Shown here one piece after another: positions 59,508 to 64,000 of a stretch of DNA of 64,000 nucleotides (its first letter is position 1; each line of letters opens with the position of its first letter). This stretch comes from Pseudomonas sp. KUIN-1 (GTDB taxonomy: Bacteria; Pseudomonadota; Gammaproteobacteria; Pseudomonadales; Pseudomonadaceae). Location: assembly GCF_009176725.1 (NCBI RefSeq), contig NZ_AP020337.1, forward strand, positions 5,153,501-5,217,500, in the 5' to 3' direction. The notes beneath the pieces were generated by a model. That model searched no databases. It had not been told where the DNA came from and saw nothing but the letters and a program-made list of their open reading frames with translations. The translations under genes and the position numbers were made by a program.

Positions 59508-60599
59508 TTATTCGGAGGGCACGTATTCTACAACTTCCAGATCGAAACCGGATATCGCATTGAACTTCATCGGCGAACTCATCAGGCGCATTTTGCGCAC
59601 GCCAAGGTCACGAAGGATCTGCGAACCGGCACCGACCGTGCTGTACGTAGTCGGCGTCTTGATCGGTTGCTGACCGGCGGTTTCGCGAATATGAGCCAGC
59701 AAGACATCGCCATCCAGCGGGTGACCGAGCAGCAGCACCACACCGCTGCCCGCCTCGTTAACCGCGCGCATGGCGGCGCGCAGGCTCCAGCGGCCGGGCT
59801 GGTTGACCATCAACAGGTCACGCAGCGGGTCCATGTTATGCACGCGAACCAGCGTGGGCTCTTCGGCACAGATGGTGCCCAGGGTCAGCGCCAGATGCAC
59901 GTCGCCCTCGACCGAATCGCGGTAGGTCACCAGGTTGAAACTGCCCAGTTCGCTGTCCATCGGCTGCTCGGCAATCCGCTGAACGGTACGTTCGTGGATC
60001 ATCCGGTAGTGAATCAGGTCGGCGATGGTGCCGATCTTGATGTCATGTTGCAGGGCAAATGCTTCGAGTTCGGCGCGACGCGACATGGTGCCGTCGTCGT
60101 TCATGACTTCGCAGATCAGGCCCGTCGGCTCGAAACCGGCCATGCGCGCCAGGTCGCAGGCCGCTTCGGTATGACCGGCGCGCGCCAGGGTGCCGCCCGC
60201 CTGAGCCATGAGCGGGAAGATATGCCCAGGGCTGACGATGTCTTCGGCCTTGGCGTCCTTGGCAGCGGCGGCCTGCACCGTGCGTGCACGGTCGGCTGCC
60301 GAGATGCCGGTGGTCACGCCTTCGGCGGCTTCGATGGAAACGGTGAACTTGGTGCCGAAACCCGAACCGTTGCGCGCTGCCATCAGCGGCAGCTTGAGGG
60401 TTTCGCAGCGCTCGCGAGTCATCGGCATGCAGATCAGACCACGGGCGAAACGCGCCATGAAGTTGATGTGCTCGGGCTTCACGCATTCGGCGGCCATGAT
60501 CAGGTCGCCTTCGTTTTCGCGGTCTTCGTCATCCATGAGGATGACCATCTTGCCCTGGCGAATGTCTTCGACCAGTTCTTCGATACTGTTGAGCGCCAC
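59508..60599 (-). CDS. ribBA: 3,4-dihydroxy-2-butanone 4-phosphate synthase with degenerate GTP cyclohydrolase II domain
   Basis: Residues 1-200 are a full DHBP synthase (MVILMDDEDRENEGDLIMAAECV, RFARGLICMPMT, GTKFTVSIEAAEGVTTGISAADRARTV, SPGHIFPLMAQAGGTLARAGHTEAACDLARMAG). Residues ~205-363 resemble GTP cyclohydrolase II (FNLVTYRDSVEGDVHLAL, TYSTVGAGSQILRDLGVRKMRLMSSPMKF) but lack the three zinc cysteines and the QEGRG loop. The first domain is therefore active and the second probably structural, as reported for ribBX-type genes. The standalone ribA compensates. Confidence 0.93.
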   Translation of the reverse strand: MALNSIEELVEDIRQGKMVILMDDEDRENEGDLIMAAECVKPEHINFMARFARGLICMPMTRERCETLKLPLMAARNGSGFGTKFTVSIEAAEGVTTGISAADRARTVQAAAAKDAKAEDIVSPGHIFPLMAQAGGTLARAGHTEAACDLARMAGFEPTGLICEVMNDDGTMSRRAELEAFALQHDIKIGTIADLIHYRMIHERTVQRIAEQPMDSELGSFNLVTYRDSVEGDVHLALTLGTICAEEPTLVRVHNMDPLRDLLMVNQPGRWSLRAAMRAVNEAGSGVVLLLGHPLDGDVLLAHIRETAGQQPIKTPTTYSTVGAGSQILRDLGVRKMRLMSSPMKFNAISGFDLEVVEYVPSE

Positions 60600-60620
60600 G
60601 CGGCACCCCCTTCAATCAAT

Positions 60621-61283
60621 TCAGGATTTGAGGTAGCCGTTCTCGGCCAGGAAGCTTTCGGTGATCGTACCGTGGCCCGGCTCGGCGGCCTTGTCACCCA
60701 GCAGCAGGCGCTCCAGATAACGCGCCAGCAGATCGACTTCCAGGTTGACCTTACGGCCGGGCTGGTAGTCGGCCATGATCGTTTCGCTCCAGGTATGGGG
60801 CACGATGGTCAGTTCAAACTCCGCGCCGTTGACCGAATTGACGGTCAGGCTGGTGCCGTCGACCGTGATCGAGCCTTTGTGGGCGATGTATTTGGCCAGT
60901 TCACGTGGCGCACGCACCGTGAACTGAATGGCACGGGCGTTATCCGCACGGGCAACGATTTCGCCGACGCCGTCGACATGGCCGCTGACCAGATGGCCGC
61001 CCAGACGTGTGGTCGGGGTCAGGGCCTTTTCCAGGTTGACCCGGCTGCCGCTCTTCAGGTCGACAAAGGCGGTGACGGTCAGGGTCTCGCGGCTGACGTC
61101 AGCCCAAAAGCCATCACCGGGCAATTCGACGGCGGTCAGGCATACGCCATTGACGGCAATGCTGTCGCCGAGTTTGACGTCGGTCAGGTCAAGCTTGCCG
61201 GTTTCCACGTAAACGCGGACGTCGCCGCCTTTGGGAGTCAGGGCGCGGATGCTGCCAATGGATTCGATAATGCCGGTAAACAT
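60621..61283 (-). CDS. ribE: Riboflavin synthase
   Basis: Riboflavin synthase dismutates two lumazines to riboflavin. The 220-residue product has two barrel repeats starting MFTGIIESIGSIRALTPKGGDVRVYVETGKLDLTDVKLGDSIAVNGVCLTAVEL and HLVSGHVDGVGEIVARADNARAIQFTVRAPRELAKYIAHKGSITVDGTSLTVNSVN, the family pattern. It lies between ribD and ribBA on the minus strand. Confidence 0.96.
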   Translation of the reverse strand: MFTGIIESIGSIRALTPKGGDVRVYVETGKLDLTDVKLGDSIAVNGVCLTAVELPGDGFWADVSRETLTVTAFVDLKSGSRVNLEKALTPTTRLGGHLVSGHVDGVGEIVARADNARAIQFTVRAPRELAKYIAHKGSITVDGTSLTVNSVNGAEFELTIVPHTWSETIMADYQPGRKVNLEVDLLARYLERLLLGDKAAEPGHGTITESFLAENGYLKS

Positions 61284-61330
61284 GGGTCCTCCGGGAGAAC
61301 AAGGGCTGCGCGCAAGGCGAAAGCCGGGAA

Positions 61331-62467
61331 TTATACGCCGGGTGTGCGCACAGGGAGAGCGATGACTCGCCAGTCATTACCGACAGCACGCATTTCCACA
61401 ATGTTCAGTTCCAGCGCTTCGCTCATCTGCGCCAGTGGCAGATCGAGCAGCGGACGGGCCGATGAGCCGAGAAACTTGCCAGCAATGAAGAGCTGAAACT
61501 CGTCGACCAGCCCGAGCCGCGCAAAAGCCCCCGCCAGTCGCGGACCGGCCTCGACCAGCACTTCATTGACGCCCCGCGCTGCGAGTTCGCCCATCAACCT
61601 GCGCAGGTCCACATGACCGGCGCTGTCGGCCAGCGCGAGCATTTCGTGGCCCTCCTCCTGATAGCGACCTCGCGCCGACGCAGCAGCGCAGGTCACGACC
61701 AGCGCACTGCCTGCCTGGAAGAACGGTGCATCGAGCGGCACACGCAAACGGCCGTCGATCAACACGCGCAACGGCGCGCGTGCCGCGGCCAGCGCGGTCA
61801 ATTCGGCATCGAGCCCCAGTTCATCAGGGCGTACGGTGAGACGAGCCTTGTCGGCCAGCACCGTGTCGGCACCGCTGAGCACCACGCTCGACTGGGCGCG
61901 CAGGCGCTGTACGGCAGAGCGCGCCTCGGGGCCGGTGATCCACTGGCTTTCCCCGCTGGCCATCGCCGTTCGGCCATCCAGGCTCATGGCCATTTTGACC
62001 CGCACATACGGCAGGCCGGTCTCCATGCGCTTGAGAAAGCCTTTGTTCAGCGCTCGCGCTTCGCTTTCCAGCACACCACACTGAACGCCGATGCCGGCAT
62101 TCATGAGGCGCAACAGGCCGCGACCGGAAACTTCGGGGTTGGGGTCCTGCATCGCTGCGACAACCCGCGTCAGCCCGGCTTCGATCAGTGCATCGGCACA
62201 GGGCGGTGTGCGCCCCTGGTGACTGCACGGCTCGAGGGTGACGTAGGCGGTCGCGCATCTGGCCAGCTCGCCGGCCTGGCGCAAGGCATGCACTTCGGCA
62301 TGCGGTTCACCGGCGCGCGCATGCCAGCCTTCGCCAACGATCCGGCCTTCACGCACGATCACGCAGCCGACTCGCGGGTTGGGATGCGTGGAGTACAGCC
62401 CCTTGCGCGCCAGCTCGAGTGCTCGCGCCATGTAATGAACGTCGAGAGCCGCCTGTTCAGTCAGCAA
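61331..62467 (-). CDS. ribD: Bifunctional diaminohydroxyphosphoribosylaminopyrimidine deaminase / reductase
   Basis: RibD deaminates and then reduces the pyrimidine made by RibA. The 378-residue product has the zinc deaminase motif HAEVHALRQAG ... TLEPCSHQGRTPPCADALIEAG (N-domain, residues ~40-95) and the DHFR-like reductase domain (PYVRVKMAMSLDGRTAMASGESQWITGPEAR, VLSGADTVLADKARLTVR, GVNEVLVEAGPRLAGAF). It follows nrdR by five bases. Confidence 0.96.
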   Translation of the reverse strand: MLTEQAALDVHYMARALELARKGLYSTHPNPRVGCVIVREGRIVGEGWHARAGEPHAEVHALRQAGELARCATAYVTLEPCSHQGRTPPCADALIEAGLTRVVAAMQDPNPEVSGRGLLRLMNAGIGVQCGVLESEARALNKGFLKRMETGLPYVRVKMAMSLDGRTAMASGESQWITGPEARSAVQRLRAQSSVVLSGADTVLADKARLTVRPDELGLDAELTALAAARAPLRVLIDGRLRVPLDAPFFQAGSALVVTCAAASARGRYQEEGHEMLALADSAGHVDLRRLMGELAARGVNEVLVEAGPRLAGAFARLGLVDEFQLFIAGKFLGSSARPLLDLPLAQMSEALELNIVEMRAVGNDWRVIALPVRTPGV

Positions 62468-62472
62468 TGCAT

Positions 62473-62937
62473 TTATTCCTTGCCCGGCTCGCGGGCCAGA
62501 CGATCGATTTCTTCACGGAATTCGTTGAGGTCCTGAAAGCGGCGGTACACCGAAGCGAAGCGGATATAGGCCACTTCGTCGAGCTTCTGCAGCTCGGTCA
62601 TCACCAGCTCACCCACCACCAGCGATTTGACTTCGCGTTCGCCGGTTGCGCGCAGCTTGTGTTTGATGTGAACCAGGGCCGCTTCCAGGCGCTCGACACT
62701 CACCGGACGCTTTTCGAGCGCCCGCTGCATACCGGCGCGCAGTTTTTCTTCATCGAAAGGCTGGCGGCTGCCGTCCTGCTTGATCAGACGCGGCAAGACC
62801 AGCTCGGCCGTTTCGAACGTGGTGAAGCGCTCGCCGCAGGCCAGGCACTCGCGTCGGCGGCGTACTTGCTCGCCTTCGGCGACGAGGCGGGAGTCGATGA
62901 CTTTGGTGTCATTGGCACCGCAGAAGGGACAGTGCAT
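62473..62937 (-). CDS. nrdR: Transcriptional repressor NrdR
   Basis: NrdR represses ribonucleotide reductase genes in response to ATP/dATP. The 154-residue product starts MHCPFCGANDTKVIDSRLVAEGEQVRRRRECLACGERFTTFE (four-cysteine zinc ribbon) and continues with an ATP-cone (VLPRLIKQDGSRQPFDEEKLRAGMQRALEKRPVS). The start was chosen by family length. It lacks a strong ribosome site. It is the first gene of the leftward nrdR-ribD-ribE-ribBA-ribH-nusB-thiL-ribA cluster. Confidence 0.96.
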   Translation of the reverse strand: MHCPFCGANDTKVIDSRLVAEGEQVRRRRECLACGERFTTFETAELVLPRLIKQDGSRQPFDEEKLRAGMQRALEKRPVSVERLEAALVHIKHKLRATGEREVKSLVVGELVMTELQKLDEVAYIRFASVYRRFQDLNEFREEIDRLAREPGKE

Positions 62938-63113
62938 GGTGGCTGGCAACAAAAGAATGAGGAGCGCCATGTTAGCGCATCCTGCTGGCAAGACAAGGCT
63001 GAGGGTTTACGGTATATAGACGCACATTAAAGCGGTGTGAAATTGTCCGGGCTCGGTAATACTGCACGCTTGGCGTCCCCCAGCCTTTCGAATTTTGTCT
63101 TGTGGAGCTTTTG

Positions 63114-63563
63114 ATGACGTTACGCCCCGCTTTTCTACTCTGCTTCATCGGCTTGCTGGCCGCGTGCAGCAGTAATGACGCGCCGAAACCGGCTGCGCCG
63201 CCACCGGTCGCACCCTCGATCAAGCTGCCCGCCGGGCCAGGGCCACTGCAACCGTACCAACGTGAACTCAGCGGGCAATTGCTGGGCGTGCCGGCCGGCG
63301 CCGAGGTCGAGCTGGCAATGCTGGTCATCGACGAGCGCGGACGTCCACAGAAGCTGCTGACCAACACCCTGCTCAAGGGCAACGGTCAATCATTGCCGTT
63401 CCAGCTGCGCTTCAACCCGGAAGCCTTTCCGGTCGGCGGACGTGTCGAGTTGCGTGGCCGCGCCAGCAAGTCCGGGCAATTGATCCTGCACCTGCCGTCA
63501 ATGCGTATCGATCAGCCGGTGACTCAGGCCCTGGGGCAGTTGCAGTTCGTCAAGGCGCCATGA
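63114..63563 (+). CDS. YbaY-like lipoprotein
   Basis: This 149-residue lipoprotein has signal and lipobox MTLRPAFLLCFIGLLAAC (LLAAC), a proline/alanine-rich linker and a YbaY/YscW-type beta domain (YQRELSGQLLGVPAGAEVELAMLVIDERGRPQKLLTNTLLKGNGQSLPFQLRFNPEAFPVGGRVELRGRASKSGQLILHLPSMRID). The function is unknown. GGAG precedes the ATG at 63114. Its stop overlaps the start of the next gene (ATGA). Confidence 0.78.
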   Translation: MTLRPAFLLCFIGLLAACSSNDAPKPAAPPPVAPSIKLPAGPGPLQPYQRELSGQLLGVPAGAEVELAMLVIDERGRPQKLLTNTLLKGNGQSLPFQLRFNPEAFPVGGRVELRGRASKSGQLILHLPSMRIDQPVTQALGQLQFVKAP

Positions 63564-64000
63564 TCGCTCCGCAGCATCTGCAACACGCGCTGAGCGAACT
63601 GCTTGGCGACGCCCGGTTGGTAGTCACTGCGCTGCCGGGCACCGAGCTGAAGCTGTGGCTGATCGACGATGTCAACATGGACCGCGCCTTCAGCCCGGAG
63701 GAAACGCGGCGCATTCTGGAAGAACCACCGTACTGGAGCTTCTGCTGGGCGAGCGGCCTGGGCCTGGCGCGTTTTCTGGCTGAAAACCCGCACTGGGTGG
63801 CCGGCAAGCGGGTACTGGACTTCGGTGCAGGCTCGGGTGTAGCGGGCATTGCCGCGCTCAGGGCCGGGGCGCTTGAGGTGGTGGCCTGTGATCTCGACCC
63901 TCTGGCGCTCGCTGCCTGCCGGGCCAATGCCGAACTCAATCAGGTGCCATTGAGTTACTCGACGGATTTCTTTGCCGAGGCGGACCGCTTCGATCTGATT
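63560..64000 (+). CDS. Class I SAM-dependent methyltransferase (3' truncated by window edge)
   Basis: The visible 147 residues have an N-terminal substrate region (PGTELKLWLIDDVNMDRAFSPEETRRILEEPPYWSFCWASGLGLARFL) and the SAM-binding motif I VLDFGAGSGVAGIAALRAGA followed by VACDLDPLALAACRANAELN. The combination of PPYWSFCWASG and this motif resembles the ETFB/ribosomal-protein lysine methyltransferase (METTL20/PrmA-like) group. The substrate is not determined. The frame stays open to the last base of the window. Confidence 0.85.
   Translation, partial: MIAPQHLQHALSELLGDARLVVTALPGTELKLWLIDDVNMDRAFSPEETRRILEEPPYWSFCWASGLGLARFLAENPHWVAGKRVLDFGAGSGVAGIAALRAGALEVVACDLDPLALAACRANAELNQVPLSYSTDFFAEADRFDLI

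Noticed and set aside
59109..61496. 795-aa open frame on the plus strand across ribH, ribBA and ribE
   Set aside because: It lies antisense to three certain genes, with an arginine/histidine/alanine-rich composition typical of shadow frames in GC-rich DNA.

Overview
The window is a high-GC stretch of a fluorescent pseudomonad chromosome, most likely the Pseudomonas syringae group. This rests on gene order (dusB-fis-purH-purD-retS; urt/ure with a GNAT between ureA and ureB; ribD-ribE-ribBA-ribH-nusB-thiL-ribA-nrdR), on Pseudomonas-type REP pairs with a REP-associated transposase (RAYT), and on a large dermonecrotic-toxin-like protein. Both edges cut a gene: a DUF3426 protein at the left and a methyltransferase at the right.

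Layout. 1-9.3 kb is conserved core: DUF3426 protein, dusB-fis, purH, purD, the hybrid sensor kinase retS and a MarC-family protein. 9.3-30 kb looks like an inserted accessory block compared with the PAO1 order as I remember it, where the urea transporter follows the MarC gene closely. It holds four tandem paralogous genes of unknown function (minus strand), two divergent cobalamin operons (cbiG-cobJ fusion, cobI, cobH, cobG / cobL, cbiD, cobK), a 3-kb satellite-like array of ~182-bp REP-pair units split by a complete IS3-family element and ending at a RAYT gene, a copper-type PCu(A)C / DUF2946 / PepSY cluster, and a 1148-aa toxin-like protein whose C-terminus resembles an ADP-ribosyltransferase with a degraded catalytic motif.

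30-41 kb is the nitrogen-scavenging locus: urtA, urtBCDE (urea ABC importer), then ureD, ureA, two GNATs, ureB and ureC. The accessory genes ureEFG and a HupE/UreJ-like protein lie separately at 53.8-56.2 kb. Both parts are preceded by sequences matching sigma-54 (-24/-12) promoters with upstream GCACCA NtrC-like half-sites, so they are probably co-induced by nitrogen limitation. Urea enters through UrtABCDE, is hydrolysed by UreABC, and the nickel centre is assembled by UreD/E/F/G.

41-53.6 kb is stress and envelope functions: two cysteine-free thioredoxin-fold proteins, an RsbRD-type histidine kinase, a divergent CbpA-like DnaJ / YegD-like Hsp70 pair, an AI-2E-family permease, PsiF, an EamA exporter, osmE with an AlgU-type promoter, a 28-aa membrane microprotein whose stop codon carries a MITE-like insertion, a ferritin-like protein, AsmA and a DesT/FabR-like TetR regulator. 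56-63 kb is the riboflavin / nusB / thiL / nrdR cluster on the minus strand, followed by a YbaY-like lipoprotein gene and the truncated methyltransferase.

No rRNA, tRNA or CRISPR was recognised. The most unusual items are the higher-order REP satellite, the four-gene paralog operon, the ART-like toxin, three operon-internal heptamer hairpin arrays, and the MITE at a stop codon. All functional statements are from sequence inspection without database searches.
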